Shown here in pieces: positions 49,716 through 59,551 of a stretch of DNA of 64,000 nt. The notes beneath the pieces were generated by a model. It was not told the DNA's origin. It did not search any database and saw nothing but the letters and a program-made list of their open reading frames with translations. The position numbers were made by a program, and so were the translations under genes. This DNA is from JAODBQ01 sp047602055 (lineage in GTDB: Bacteria; Actinomycetota; Acidimicrobiia; Acidimicrobiales; Ilumatobacteraceae). Location of the stretch: NCBI GenBank assembly GCA_047602055.1, contig JASGIG010000001.1, forward strand, positions 4,216,001 to 4,280,000, read 5' to 3'. The stretch's first letter is position 1. The number at the start of each line of letters is the position of its first letter.

Positions 49716-51295
49716 GCCAGCCGGCCGGCGGCGACCGTCGTCAGGAACGCCGGGAGCTCGTCGCCCAGGCTGACCTCGCGCACGATCTCGGCCGCCGCGC
49801 CGAGGGCGTCGGCGTCGGCGCCGTCGGCCACGAGGGCGGCGACCACGGCGTCGATCTCGGCCTCGACGAGGGCACGGGTGATCGGCGTCCCCTCGGCCGT
49901 GCTCGCCTCCAGGTGGATCCACTGCCACAGCTGGCTGCGCGAGATCTCGGCGGTTGCCGCGTCCTCCATGAGGTTGTCGATGGCCACCGCGCCGAGGCCA
50001 CCGAGCCAGGCGGCGATGTAGCGCAGAGCCACGGAGACGTTGGTCCGCACGCCGGCCGCGGTGATCGTTGCATCTGCGACGTTCGTGTCGATGAGCCCGG
50101 CGAGGTCCTGGGCCGGCGCCTGGCGTCCGAGCTGGTTCGGCGCTTCGCCGAGGACGCCGTCGAACACCTCCTTGGCCACCGGCACGAGGTCCGGGTGGGC
50201 CACCCACGTCCCGTCGTAGCCGAGGCCGGCCTCGCGCTGCTTGTCGGCGCGCACGCCGGCGATCGCCCGCTCGGTCACCTCCGGATCGCGACGGTTGGGG
50301 ATGAACGCCGACATGCCGCCGATCGCATGTGCACCGCGGCGGTGGCAGACCGACACCAGCTCGGTGGCGTAGGTGGCCATGAACGGCACCGTCATCGTCA
50401 GCATCGAGCGATCGGGCAGGAGGTGCTCGGCCTCGGACCCGAAGTACTTGATCACCGAGAACAGGTAGTCCCACCGCCCGGCGTTGAGCCCGCAGATCCG
50501 GTCGCGCAGGGCGTAGAGGATCTCCTCCATCTCGTAGGCGGCGAGGATCGTCTCGATCAGCACCGTGACCCTGATGCTGGCGTAGCCGAGGCCGAGCCGG
50601 CGCTCCAGGTCGGCGAGCACGGCGTCCCACCACTCCGCCTCGTGGTGGCTCTCCATCTTCGGCAGGTAGAGGTACAGGCCGCTGCCACGTTCGGCGAACG
50701 CTGCGGCGCTGTGGAACGCGGCGAGCGTGACGTCGAACAGCGAGCCGCTGACCGGGCGCCCGTCGACGGTGACGTCGGCCTGGTCGAGCTGCAGGCCACG
50801 GGGCCGCACGACGATCGTCGCGGCGTCCCCGCCGGGCACGTCCTCACGCCCGTCCGGGCGGGCGAAGCGCAGCGCGCCACGGGCGTGGTCGCGGATGTTG
50901 CGCTGGCCCTCGATCAGGTTCGACCACGTCGGGGCGAGGGCGTCCTCGAGGTCGCAGAGGAACACCTTGGCGCCGCTGTTCAGCGCACCGACCATCATCT
51001 TGCGGTCGGCCGGTCCGGTGATCTCGACGCGCCGGTCGGCGAGGTCGGCCGGCGCCGCTCGCACCTGCCAGTCGCCGTCACGGATCCACGCGGTCGACGC
51101 CAGCAGGACGGGGCGTCCGCCGGCGCGCAGCCGCGCGGCGCGCTCGGCGCGGCGTTCGAGCAGCGCCCGCCGTGCCGAGTCGTGCACGCGGTTCATCATC
51201 GCCACGAGCGCCAGCGCGTCGGGCGAGAGGATCTCGGTGTCGCGCTCGTCGAGCGGGGTGCGGCGCGCGGACAGGACGCACGTGGGCGGCGTCAT
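49712..51295 (-). CDS. aceB: Malate synthase A
   Basis: This enzyme condenses glyoxylate with acetyl-CoA to malate. The 527-residue product fits isoform A: VHDSARRALLERRAER, LCDLEDALAPTWSNLIEGQ with the metal-binding Asp/Glu, VRPRGL with the active-site Arg, LYLYLPKMESHHEAEWW, VLIETILAAYEMEEILYALRDRICGLNAGRWDY with the catalytic Glu, TVPFMATYATELV and GGMSAFIPNRRDPE, with the catalytic Asp region in AVAIDNLMEDAATAEISRSQLWQW. No isocitrate lyase is nearby. Within a ureide operon its likely role is to consume glyoxylate released from ureidoglycolate. Start and stop overlap both neighbours. Confidence 0.95.
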   Translation of the reverse strand: MTPPTCVLSARRTPLDERDTEILSPDALALVAMMNRVHDSARRALLERRAERAARLRAGGRPVLLASTAWIRDGDWQVRAAPADLADRRVEITGPADRKMMVGALNSGAKVFLCDLEDALAPTWSNLIEGQRNIRDHARGALRFARPDGREDVPGGDAATIVVRPRGLQLDQADVTVDGRPVSGSLFDVTLAAFHSAAAFAERGSGLYLYLPKMESHHEAEWWDAVLADLERRLGLGYASIRVTVLIETILAAYEMEEILYALRDRICGLNAGRWDYLFSVIKYFGSEAEHLLPDRSMLTMTVPFMATYATELVSVCHRRGAHAIGGMSAFIPNRRDPEVTERAIAGVRADKQREAGLGYDGTWVAHPDLVPVAKEVFDGVLGEAPNQLGRQAPAQDLAGLIDTNVADATITAAGVRTNVSVALRYIAAWLGGLGAVAIDNLMEDAATAEISRSQLWQWIHLEASTAEGTPITRALVEAEIDAVVAALVADGADADALGAAAEIVREVSLGDELPAFLTTVAAGRLA

Positions 51296-52503
51296 CGGGG
51301 ACCTCCTGGTTCTGGCGGTGGTGGCTCGGCGGCGAGGACCTGCCGGGCGGCGCCGAGCAGGACCTCGGCGCCGAGGACGAGGTCCGCCGGTTCGGTGTGC
51401 TCCAACGGCGAGTGGCTGACGCCGCCGGTGCTGGGGACGAAGATCATCGCCATCGGGGCGACGAGCCCGATGATCTGGGCGTCGTGGCCGGCGCCCGACG
51501 GCAGGCGCACCGCCTCGGCGCCGGCGGCGGCAGCCGCCTGCTCGACGATCGCCACCAACGGCTCGGCGCAGGCGACCGGCGGTGTCGCCGCGACCTCCTC
51601 GACGGTGATCGTCACCGCGCGGGCGGCAGCGATGTCGGTGAGCCGCTCGGCCAGTCGCGCGACAGCGGCACCGAGCACGACCTCGTCGACGTCGCGCACG
51701 TCGACGCTCAGCCCGACGTGCCCGGGCACGACGTTGCGCGAGCCGGGTTCGACGTGCAACCGGCCGACGGTGGCGACGCGCACGTGCCCGTCGCGCCCCA
51801 GCGATTCGACGGCGAGCACGACGTCGGCCGCCGCGGCGAGCGCGTCGTGACGCAGGTCCATCGGCGTGGTGCCGGCGTGGTTCGCTGCGCCGGTGACGTG
51901 GACGTCGAGGTTGCGCTGACCGGTGACGGCGGTGACCGCACCGATCCGCCGGCCCGCCGAGATCAGCACCGGCCCCTGCTCGATGTGCAGCTCCAGGTAG
52001 GTGCCGATCTCCTCGGCGGGCCATGCCGCCGCGGCGAGCGAGCCGGCATCGCCGCCGGTCGCGGCGAGCGCCGACGTCAGCTCCGCGGTGACGATGACGG
52101 GCCGGCCGGCGAGGGTCGAACTGCCCGTGAACGGCGCCAGCCCCGAGGCACCCTCCTCGTTGGCGAACGCGACCACCGAGACGGCGCCCTCGTCGCGCAG
52201 CGCGTCGGCCACCTCGATGGCCGACAGCACGCCGTAGCAGCCGTCCAGCGCGCCGGCGTCGCGCACGGTGTCGATGTGGCTGCCGAGGAGGATCTGCCGA
52301 CCGCCACCAGCGCTGCGGCCGACGAGGTTGCCGGCGGCGTCCACCGTGACGGCGAGGCCGGCGTCGGCCATCCAGCCGCCGACGAGCGCCCGTGCCGCGA
52401 CGTCTTCGGCCGAGTAGGCGAGGCGGGTGATCCCGACGCCGTCGGTCCGGCCGATCGCGCCGAGCTCGGCGATGCGCCGCAGCAGCCGCTCCCCGTCGAT
52501 CAC
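51292..52503 (-). CDS. allC: M20 allantoate amidohydrolase / N-carbamoyl-amino-acid hydrolase (AllC/HyuC type)
   Basis: This is a binuclear metal hydrolase that releases carbamoyl or ureido nitrogen. The 403-residue product shows the metal ligands of the family: GSHIDTV (His, Asp), LDGCYGVLSAIE, FANEEGAS (Glu pair), ELHIEQGPVL (His), and near the C-terminus FVPSTGGVSHSPLEHT (His). GAGHDAQIIG and AANHAGTTPMDLRHD (dimer and substrate site) are also present. The AllC versus carbamoylase choice cannot be made from these motifs; the PuuE gene two positions downstream favours allantoate. The ATG lies about 30 bases after a dispersed repeat element, and the stop overlaps malate synthase (ATGA). Confidence 0.9.
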   Translation of the reverse strand: MIDGERLLRRIAELGAIGRTDGVGITRLAYSAEDVAARALVGGWMADAGLAVTVDAAGNLVGRSAGGGRQILLGSHIDTVRDAGALDGCYGVLSAIEVADALRDEGAVSVVAFANEEGASGLAPFTGSSTLAGRPVIVTAELTSALAATGGDAGSLAAAAWPAEEIGTYLELHIEQGPVLISAGRRIGAVTAVTGQRNLDVHVTGAANHAGTTPMDLRHDALAAAADVVLAVESLGRDGHVRVATVGRLHVEPGSRNVVPGHVGLSVDVRDVDEVVLGAAVARLAERLTDIAAARAVTITVEEVAATPPVACAEPLVAIVEQAAAAAGAEAVRLPSGAGHDAQIIGLVAPMAMIFVPSTGGVSHSPLEHTEPADLVLGAEVLLGAARQVLAAEPPPPEPGGPR

Positions 52504-52534
52504 GCCGGCGGCAGCCTCACACTCGCCACCGACC

Positions 52535-52621
52535 CGAGGCTCGGCGAGCGCCGAAGCGCAGCGGAGGCGACGGGCACGGCAGGCGCAGGGAGCAGCTTGG
52601 CTGCGACAGGAGCACGAGACA
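52535..52621. repeat. Stop-codon-associated repeat element, copy 2
   Basis: This is the most complete copy. It directly abuts the stop of the small gene at 52622 and contains both the CGGCGAGCGCCGAAGCGCAGCGG half shared with 7803-7890 and the AGCTTGGCTGCG half shared with 18601-18661. Read in the direction of transcription it includes GCGC-TTCG-GCGC. It separates two genes of one apparent operon, so it may tune expression downstream. Confidence 0.78.
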
Positions 52622-53032
52622 TCACAGGATGCGCCGGAGGTCGGCGTTGGCGGCGAGGTGCGCCTGGTAGTTGCGGAACCCGCCGAGCTCGGAGATGTCG
52701 ACGACCCGATCGCCCGCCACCAGCCGCTCCGGCTGCAGCTGCATGGCGTTGACGATCTGCCCGTCGTCGAGCTCGATCGTGCCGATCTCCAGCTCGGCCG
52801 GCTCCTGCGGCAGCAGCGAGTCGAACAGGATCGCCTCGCTCATCTCGTAGAGCTCGCCCTCGATCGAGCGGCCACCCTCGTCCACCGGGTAGAGCCCGGG
52901 GAACTCGTCGCGCACGGCGAAGAAGCGGTAGCGCGGCGCGGTGCGGGCCGGGCCGACGAACGTCGCGCCGGCCACGGCGCCGTGGTCCTTCTGCCCCGAC
53001 ATCGCCGTGCCGTTGAGGAACATCCGTCGCAT
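52622..53032 (-). CDS. Small protein resembling the allophanate hydrolase C-terminal / gamma-glutamylcyclotransferase-like domain
   Basis: The 136-residue product resembles the C-terminal domain found after the amidase domain of allophanate hydrolase (AtzF), here as a free-standing protein. Matching features are FLNGTAMSGQKDH, FVGPARTAPRYRFFAV, FPGLYPV, SIEGELYEMSEAILFDSLLPQEPAELEIGTIEL and VVDISELGGFRNYQAHL. In AtzF this domain acts on the released N-carboxyurea-like intermediate. Here, with allantoinase, allantoate hydrolase and urease nearby, it could handle a ureido or carbamate intermediate such as ureidoglycolate; that is inference. The ATG follows AAGGAG. It is the second gene of the operon. 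Confidence 0.75.
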   Translation of the reverse strand: MRRMFLNGTAMSGQKDHGAVAGATFVGPARTAPRYRFFAVRDEFPGLYPVDEGGRSIEGELYEMSEAILFDSLLPQEPAELEIGTIELDDGQIVNAMQLQPERLVAGDRVVDISELGGFRNYQAHLAANADLRRIL

Positions 53033-53043
53033 GCTGGTCTCCT

Positions 53044-54039
53044 TCAGGCGGCGCCGACCTGGCGCCGGGTCTTGGTGCGCACCCACTCGCCGGACGTGAC
53101 CGGGTCGAAGCGCGCCGTCTCGCCGGGCGCCAGGCACGTCGGGATGCACTCGATCACCGCGTCCTGGTTCGGCTGGTGGAAGAACGGGATCGAGATGCGT
53201 TCGCGGTCGGCGTCGTCGCGCGGCAGGTTGACGACGCGGTGCATCGTCGACCTCCAGCGCCCGTTGGTCCACACCGCCATGAGGTCGCCGATGTTGACGA
53301 CGAACGTGCCGGGCAGGTGCGGGACGCCCTCCCACTCGCCGTCCATCGTCATCACCTCGAGGCCGCCGGGGGCGTCGTCCTGGTAGAGCACCGTGAGGCT
53401 GCCGTAGTCGGAGTGGGCACCACGGCGCAGCTGCCCCGGCGCCGGTGGCTCGACCTGCGGCGGGTAGTAGTTCACGCACAGGTTGGTGATGTGCCGGTCG
53501 AACTTGTCCTCGAACCAGTCCTCCGCCAGCCCGAGCCCGATGGCGAACAACCGCATGATCGTCATCGCCAGGTGCTCCAGCTCGGCGTAGTAGCGCTCCA
53601 GCGCGGGGCGCAGCGACGACGGCCGTTCGGGCCACAGGTTCGGTCCGAAGAAGTAGTCGAGCTCCGGATCGCCGCCACCGGCGGCGGCGGCGACGTTGGC
53701 GGGTTCGTCGAAGCGGCTGATGCGGAACAGCTCGCACAGGTCCGGTGGCGTGTCGTTGCCGAGCGACTTGGCCAGCGCCGAGCCACCCGGTGGCTCGTAG
53801 CCGCGGAAGTGCCACGACACCGGCGGCTGCACGCGACGCTTCTCCTCCATCGGCAGGTGGAAGAACTCTCGCGCCGCCGCCTGCGCGTCGACGATGACCT
53901 GCTCGTCGACGCCGTGCCCGCTGACGACGAGGAAGCCGATGCGCTCGCACGCCTCGGCGATGGTGCGGGCCGTGTCGCCGGCGGGATCGTCACCGGCGAT
54001 GAACGAGGCGAGGTCGACGACCGGGACGCTCGCTGCCAC
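53044..54039 (-). CDS. Isopenicillin-N-synthase-like Fe(II)/2-oxoglutarate oxygenase
   Basis: This is a DIOX_N/2OG-FeII-Oxy family oxygenase of 331 residues. It has the N-terminal VPVVDLASF and GFLVVSGHGV motifs, NYYPPQ, the iron ligands His and Asp in GAHSDYGSLT, a distal His in STMHRVVNLP, and Arg in RISIPFFH for 2-oxoglutarate. The substrate is unknown; relatives in purine and pyrimidine salvage hydroxylate nucleobases, which would fit a ureide cluster. The GTG in front of AASVPVVDL is preferred. TTG (54057) and GTG (54048) alternatives would place the putative operator inside the gene. No Shine-Dalgarno is visible, so a leaderless transcript is possible. It is the first gene of the operon ending with puuE. 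Confidence 0.85.
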   Translation of the reverse strand: MAASVPVVDLASFIAGDDPAGDTARTIAEACERIGFLVVSGHGVDEQVIVDAQAAAREFFHLPMEEKRRVQPPVSWHFRGYEPPGGSALAKSLGNDTPPDLCELFRISRFDEPANVAAAAGGGDPELDYFFGPNLWPERPSSLRPALERYYAELEHLAMTIMRLFAIGLGLAEDWFEDKFDRHITNLCVNYYPPQVEPPAPGQLRRGAHSDYGSLTVLYQDDAPGGLEVMTMDGEWEGVPHLPGTFVVNIGDLMAVWTNGRWRSTMHRVVNLPRDDADRERISIPFFHQPNQDAVIECIPTCLAPGETARFDPVTSGEWVRTKTRRQVGAA

Positions 54040-54041
54040 CT

Positions 54042-54056
54042 GGCACACTGTACACA
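54042..54056. promoter_or_regulatory. Putative GntR operator, degenerate copy
   Basis: GGCACACTGTACACA matches TGCACACTGTATGCA at 12 of 15 positions. It lies immediately before the oxygenase start and 52 bases before the divergent GntR gene, where an autoregulatory site would be expected. Confidence 0.55.
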
Positions 54057-54107
54057 ATCTTTCCGACCGCTGGAGCGTGTGATGCGACCGACCCCGAGTA
54101 CCATCGC

Positions 54108-54830
54108 GTGGCGCTCAACCGCCCTCGGGCCACACTGATCGCCATGGTGGCGCAACCGGCACTGCTGGCCCTCGACCGACCCCAACGCAGCTACGAGCTC
54201 GTCTACGAACGCCTGCGCCGAGCAGTGCTCGACGGCACCTTCCCTCCCGGTTCGCGCCTCGTCGAGGCCGATCTCGCCGATCGGCTGCAGGTATCGCGCA
54301 CCCCGGTGCGCGAGGCGCTGCGGCGCCTCGAGAGCGACGGCTTCGCGCAACGCGTCCGCGGTGGGCTGGTGATCACACCGAGCGGCCCCGACGATCTCGG
54401 CGACATCGGCCTGCTGCGGATCGAGATCGACGGGCTGGCCGCCCGATTGGCGGCGTCTCGTGGCTCGAAGGCCGATTGGGCCGACCTGCAGCGGCGGATC
54501 GAGGCATTGCGCGCCGCCCCCGACGCGGCGGCGCTGGCCGAGGCCCACCTCGACGTCCACCGGGCGATCTACGCCATCGGCTTCAGCCCGCGGATGTCGA
54601 CGTTCTTCGAGAACCACCTGCTCACCTATGTGGCCGTGTCGGTGTCACCAGGCCCCGGCGACACCGACGACGATCCCGAAGCCTCGTACCGCCAGCACAT
54701 GCAGCTGCTCGCGGCCTACTCGTCGGGCGACCCCGAGCGCGCCGCGAGGGCGGCCCGCCAGCACGCCGAGGGCGGTCTCAAGGTGGCCGCGAAGCGCGCC
54801 AAGAAGCACGGGTTGCAAGCGCGCTCGTAA
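54108..54830 (+). CDS. GntR family regulator with FCD domain
   Basis: This is a FadR-subfamily transcription factor of 240 residues. The winged HTH (about residues 27-90) reads SYELVYERLRRAVLDGTFPPGSRLVEADLADRLQVSRTPVREALRRLESDGFAQR. The C-terminal FCD helical domain has a metal-binding pattern (AHLDVHRAIY and later His residues) that commonly senses carboxylates. The GTG start is uncertain; an ATG 36 bases downstream (MVAQPALL) is a good alternative. It is divergent from the ureide operon and directly upstream of the Liv-type operon. Three copies of one palindromic motif nearby make it the probable local regulator. Confidence 0.9.
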   Translation: MALNRPRATLIAMVAQPALLALDRPQRSYELVYERLRRAVLDGTFPPGSRLVEADLADRLQVSRTPVREALRRLESDGFAQRVRGGLVITPSGPDDLGDIGLLRIEIDGLAARLAASRGSKADWADLQRRIEALRAAPDAAALAEAHLDVHRAIYAIGFSPRMSTFFENHLLTYVAVSVSPGPGDTDDDPEASYRQHMQLLAAYSSGDPERAARAARQHAEGGLKVAAKRAKKHGLQARS

Positions 54831-54863
54831 CACGTTGTTCACCGGCTGGACCGGTGGACGAAA

Positions 54864-54878
54864 TGCACACTGTATGCA
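54864..54878 (+). promoter_or_regulatory. Putative GntR operator (TGCACACTGTATGCA)
   Basis: This site lies 28 bases before the Liv-type binding-protein start and is identical to the site before the RbsB-type gene. TATGCA within it could double as part of a -10 element, which would suit repression by occlusion. Confidence 0.75.
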
Positions 54879-54906
54879 ATTTAGTTCTTCGTGAACTGAG
54901 GAGGCT

Positions 54907-56148
54907 GTGTTGCGTTTCACCAGATCTGCGCTCGTCCTTGCTACCGCGTCGGCGCTCGTGCTCGGCGCCTGTGGCAGCGACGCCAAGAGCGGGACCACGT
55001 CGGCGGCCACGACCACCGCCGCCGCCACCACCACGAGCGCGGCGGGCAGCACATCCGCCGCCAGCACGCCCGCCCCCACCGGCGGCACCCTGACGCTCAA
55101 CGCCATCGAGATGCTCTCCGGCAGCGGGGCGCTGTACGGCAAGGCCGTGCAGGAGGGCCTGCAGCTCGCCGCCGACCAGGTCAACGCCAAGGGCGGGGTG
55201 ATGGGCCAGCAGCTGGAGATCGCCGTCTCCGACAACGCCTCCGACGACGCCCAGACCTCGACGCTGGTGAAGAAGTTCGCCGACGACTCGAACGTCGGCG
55301 TCATCATCCCGCCGACGTACCAGCCGAACTTCAACGCGGCCTGCTCGGCCGCCACCGCGGCCGGCCTGCCGATCGTCAGCGCCCAGTCCGGCCCACCCGA
55401 CAAGGCCGGCAACACCAAGGGCCTCTGCTTCACGATGACGACCGACCCGGTGCCGCAGGTGACCTTCACCCTGAAGGCCTTGCAGGACAAGGGGATGAAG
55501 TCGTTCGCCATGGTCTACGACCAGGACAACGGCTACGTCGCCTTCCAGCGGCCGAACATCGAGGCCGCCGCCACGGCGCTCGGCATCGACATCAAGGAGA
55601 TCGGCGTCCCCGGCGGCACCACCGACTTCGGCCCGCAGATCACCGACCTGATCAACGCCGCGCCGGACACCACGTTCGCCTTCTTCACCATCGAGGATGC
55701 CTCGCGATTCATGAAGCAGGCCAAGGACAACGGCTACGAGGGTGGCTGGTTCGACCCGGTCAGCCAGTTGACGTCACGGCGCATCCCCGACCTGTCCGAT
55801 GGCGCGGCCGAGGGGATGCTCTCGTCGACGCCGCAGTCGGCCGACGACGTCGCCTCGTTCAAGGCGTTCCTCGACGCGTACAAGGCCAAGACGGGCAACG
55901 ACCTCGACGACCCGACGTACACAGGCTTCGGCTACGACGCCGTGATGCTCGTCGTCAAGGCGATGACCGAGGCCGGCACGACGACGGACCGGGCGAAGAT
56001 CCAGGCGGCGATCGCCGGCACGACCGACGCCTGCTTCTCGATCTGCTTCACCCAGGCGGCGGCCGACAGCGCGAACGCCGGGGCGTTCCTCGCCAGCGAC
56101 TTCTTCCTGGTCGAGCTGACCGCCGACGGCTTCGTCGCCGCCAAGTGA
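54907..56148 (+). CDS. Liv/Urt-type substrate-binding lipoprotein
   Basis: This is a type I binding protein of the branched-chain amino acid/amide/urea family, 413 residues. It has a signal peptide with lipobox VLGAC, then a Thr/Ala/Ser linker of about 35 residues. The mature domain contains GSGALYGKAVQEGLQLAADQVNAKGGVMGQQLEIAVSDN and DPTYTGFGYDAVMLVVKAM. The GTG start is preceded by GAGGAGG. It heads the order binding protein, LivG, LivF, LivH, LivM; the urease genes follow 76 bases after LivM, so urea or a short amide is a reasonable ligand. The sequence is not close enough by eye to UrtA to claim that name. Confidence 0.9.
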   Translation: MLRFTRSALVLATASALVLGACGSDAKSGTTSAATTTAAATTTSAAGSTSAASTPAPTGGTLTLNAIEMLSGSGALYGKAVQEGLQLAADQVNAKGGVMGQQLEIAVSDNASDDAQTSTLVKKFADDSNVGVIIPPTYQPNFNAACSAATAAGLPIVSAQSGPPDKAGNTKGLCFTMTTDPVPQVTFTLKALQDKGMKSFAMVYDQDNGYVAFQRPNIEAAATALGIDIKEIGVPGGTTDFGPQITDLINAAPDTTFAFFTIEDASRFMKQAKDNGYEGGWFDPVSQLTSRRIPDLSDGAAEGMLSSTPQSADDVASFKAFLDAYKAKTGNDLDDPTYTGFGYDAVMLVVKAMTEAGTTTDRAKIQAAIAGTTDACFSICFTQAAADSANAGAFLASDFFLVELTADGFVAAK

Positions 56149-56161
56149 CCCGGCCCACCTG

Positions 56162-56879
56162 ATGCACGCCGCCGCCACCGACGAGTCGCTCCTGGTCGTC
56201 GACCGGGTGTGCAAGTCGTTCGGCGGCGTGCACGCCAACACCGACGTCTCGTTCAGCGTCCGCCGCGGCACCGTGGCGGCGCTGATCGGGCCGAACGGCG
56301 CCGGCAAGACCACGCTGTTCAACGCGATGACCGGCTTCGGCCGGGCCGACAGCGGCACCGTGAGGTTCGACGGCCGGGCGGTGCAGCACCGGGCGGCGCA
56401 CCGCATCGCCCGGCTCGGCATGGTCCGCACGTTCCAGAGCATCAAGATGCTCGGCGGGCTGACGGTCTACGAGTCGCTGCTCGTCGTCCGCCCCGGCCGC
56501 GGCCGCCACGGCCACCTCCGTACCCGCGCCGCCGAGGTCCTCGAACGGATGCAGCTCACTGCGGTCGCCGACCGCATCTGCACCGAGCTGCCGCTGCTCG
56601 CCCAACGCACCGTCGAGGTCGCCCGGGCACTGATGTGCGACCCGACGATGATCCTGCTCGACGAGCCGACCGCCGGCGCCACGGTCACCGAGCGGCAACG
56701 CCTCGCCGCGCTGATCGGCGAGCTGCGCGACGGCGGTACGACGGTGATGGTGATCGAGCACAACGTGCCGTTCGTGATGAGCGTCAGCGACCAGATCGTG
56801 GTCCTCGACTTCGGCAAGGTCGTCGCCGACGGCACACCCGCCGACGTCGGCGCCAACCCCGTCGTGCAGGAGATCTACC

Positions 56880-56890
<11 letters not shown>
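56162..56890 (+). CDS. LivG/UrtD-type ABC ATPase with degenerate signature
   Basis: This is one of two ATPases of the importer, 242 residues. Walker A is IGPNGAGKTT, Q-loop VRTFQSIKML, Walker B MILLDEPTAGATVTE and H-loop VIEHNVPFV. The ABC signature is unusual: LPLLAQRTVEVARAL occupies the place of LSYGQQRRLEIARAL, lacking the Ser-Gly pair. One ATP site of the heterodimer may therefore be weak. The ATG lies 13 bases after the binding-protein stop, and the 3' end overlaps the LivF gene by 11 bases. Confidence 0.9.
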
Positions 56891-57673
<783 letters not shown>

Positions 57674-57677
<4 letters not shown>

Positions 57678-58549
57678 CCGAGCTCCTGCAGTACGTCGTC
57701 AACGGCCTTGCCTCGGGAAGCCTGTACGTGCTGCTGGCCGTCGGCTTCACACTCGTGTTCGGTGTGATGGGGATGATGAACGTCGCCCACGCCGACCTGT
57801 ACATGATCGCCGTGTTCACGCTGCTCTGGATCGGCCAGAACAGCGGCGCCGGGAACATCGTCGGCTTCGTCGCCGGGGTCGTCGCCGCCGTGGCGACCGG
57901 CTTCCTCGTCTTCGTGATCGTGCTGCGCAAGGTGGACAAGACGGTTCCCCTCGCGCTGTTCGTCGGCACGCTCGGCGTCAGCTACTTCATCGAGAACCTC
58001 GTCGCCAAGATCGTCGAGTTCCGCGCCCGCTCGGTGAAGCCGTTCTTCCAGACCCGGCCGTGGCACCTCGGCGACCTGCGGATCAGCAACAGCGACCTGC
58101 TGATCTTCGGGGCGACGCTGGTGATCTCACTCGGCCTGCTGTGGTGGCTGAGGTCGAGCACCACCGGCCGGTTGATGCGCGCCGTGTCGGAGAGCCCGTC
58201 GCTGTCGGAGATCGTCGCGATCAACACCGGCAGGATCATGGGCATCGCCGTGCTCATCGCCTCGGCGATCGCCGGTGTCGGCGGCCTGCTGACGGTCAAC
58301 AAGACGCAGGGCATCAACCCGTTCGTCGCCAACGACGTCTCGCTGAAGATGTTCGCCGTCGCCGTCGTCGCCGGGATCGGCAGCGTCGGCGGGGCGCTCG
58401 TCGCCGGGCTGGCGCTCGGTGTGATCGAGTCGCTGACCGTCGGCTACATCGGTTCGACGTGGCAGAACGTCGTCGGCCTCGCGGCGATGATCGTCGTCCT
58501 GCTCGTGCGGCCGCAGGGTCTGTTCGGCCGGGTGTCGAGGATCGGCTGA
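57674..58549 (+). CDS. LivH/UrtB-type ABC permease
   Basis: This is a membrane subunit of 291 residues with about eight hydrophobic segments. It starts TELLQYVVNGLASGSLYVLLAVGFTLVFGVMGMMNVAHADLYMI, highly typical of LivH. The coupling region is MRAVSESPSLSEIVAINTGRIM. The GTG start overlaps the LivF stop and the TGA overlaps the LivM ATG, so the transporter genes are translationally coupled. Confidence 0.92.
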
Positions 58550-59475
58550 TGCTCGCCGCGCTGTTCACCCCGTACATCGACGGCGTGCTCGTCGTGGCGT
58601 TCGCCTACGCGTGCGTGACGATCGGGCTGCAGATCACGCTCGCCTCCGGACAGTTCTCCGTCGCCCACGCCGCCCTGATGGGCCTCGGCGGCTACGCCGG
58701 TGGCATCGCCACGAAGGCGTGGGACTGGCCGTTCCTCGCCTCGCTGGCGTTCGGGCTGCTCGTCGGCGGCCTGTTCGGCATCGCCTTCGCCGTCGCGCTG
58801 CAACGGACCAGCGGCGTGCTCCTCGGCACCGTGACGATCGCCGCCGGCCAGGCGCTGTCGATCGTCATGCGCAACACCACCGAGGTGTTCGGCGTGAAGA
58901 CCGGCGGCTCGCAGGGGCTCACCGGGATCCCCACCAAGTCGACGCTGGCATGGGCCGCCGGCGGCGCGGCGTTCGCGCTCGGCGCCGCGCTGCTGCTGCG
59001 CCGCAGCAGGGCGGGCATGGGCATGCTCGCCCTCGGCAAGGACGAGACGGTCGCCCGCTCGCTCGGCGTGTGGCAGCTCGGCACGCGGGTCTGGGGCTTT
59101 GGCATGGGCGGGGCCCTCGCCGGCCTCGGTGGCGTGCTGCTGGCGCACAACAACGGCGTCATCCAGCCGGCGAACCTGTCGTTCGCCAACGAGCCGCTGT
59201 TCTTCATCTTCCTGATGGTCGGTGGCCTGACGACGCCGTGGGGCGCGCTCGCCGGCGCCGTCGCGGTGTGGTGGCTGCAGGAGCTGCTGCGCTTCCCGTG
59301 GAGCACCGACGGCCACTTCCTGTTCCTGCAGCAGAACGACCGCTACTGGATCCTCGGCGCGCTACTCGTGCTCGTCGTCCTGTTCCGCCCGTACGGCGTC
59401 CTCGTACGGCGACCGATGCGGTTCCCCGCCGCGGCGCCGAGCCGCGAGACGTCGCCGCAGACCACGTCCAGATGA
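58549..59475 (+). CDS. LivM/UrtC-type ABC permease
   Basis: This is the second membrane subunit, 308 residues. It carries the family motifs LASGQFSVAHAALMGLGGYAGG, GTVTIAAGQALSIVMRN, GSQGLTGIP and the coupling loop MLALGKDETVARSLGVW. The C-terminal tail after VLFRPYGVLVRRPMRF is hydrophilic. It is the last transporter gene. The urease operon begins 76 bases downstream on the same strand with no evident terminator between them, so co-transcription is possible. Confidence 0.92.
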   Translation: MLAALFTPYIDGVLVVAFAYACVTIGLQITLASGQFSVAHAALMGLGGYAGGIATKAWDWPFLASLAFGLLVGGLFGIAFAVALQRTSGVLLGTVTIAAGQALSIVMRNTTEVFGVKTGGSQGLTGIPTKSTLAWAAGGAAFALGAALLLRRSRAGMGMLALGKDETVARSLGVWQLGTRVWGFGMGGALAGLGGVLLAHNNGVIQPANLSFANEPLFFIFLMVGGLTTPWGALAGAVAVWWLQELLRFPWSTDGHFLFLQQNDRYWILGALLVLVVLFRPYGVLVRRPMRFPAAAPSRETSPQTTSR

Positions 59476-59551
59476 ACGCACGATGACGACCGCATGCGCG
59501 GCGCGGACTCCGGTGTGGCGTGGACATCGGCGCCGTTACTCTGCGCCGCGC

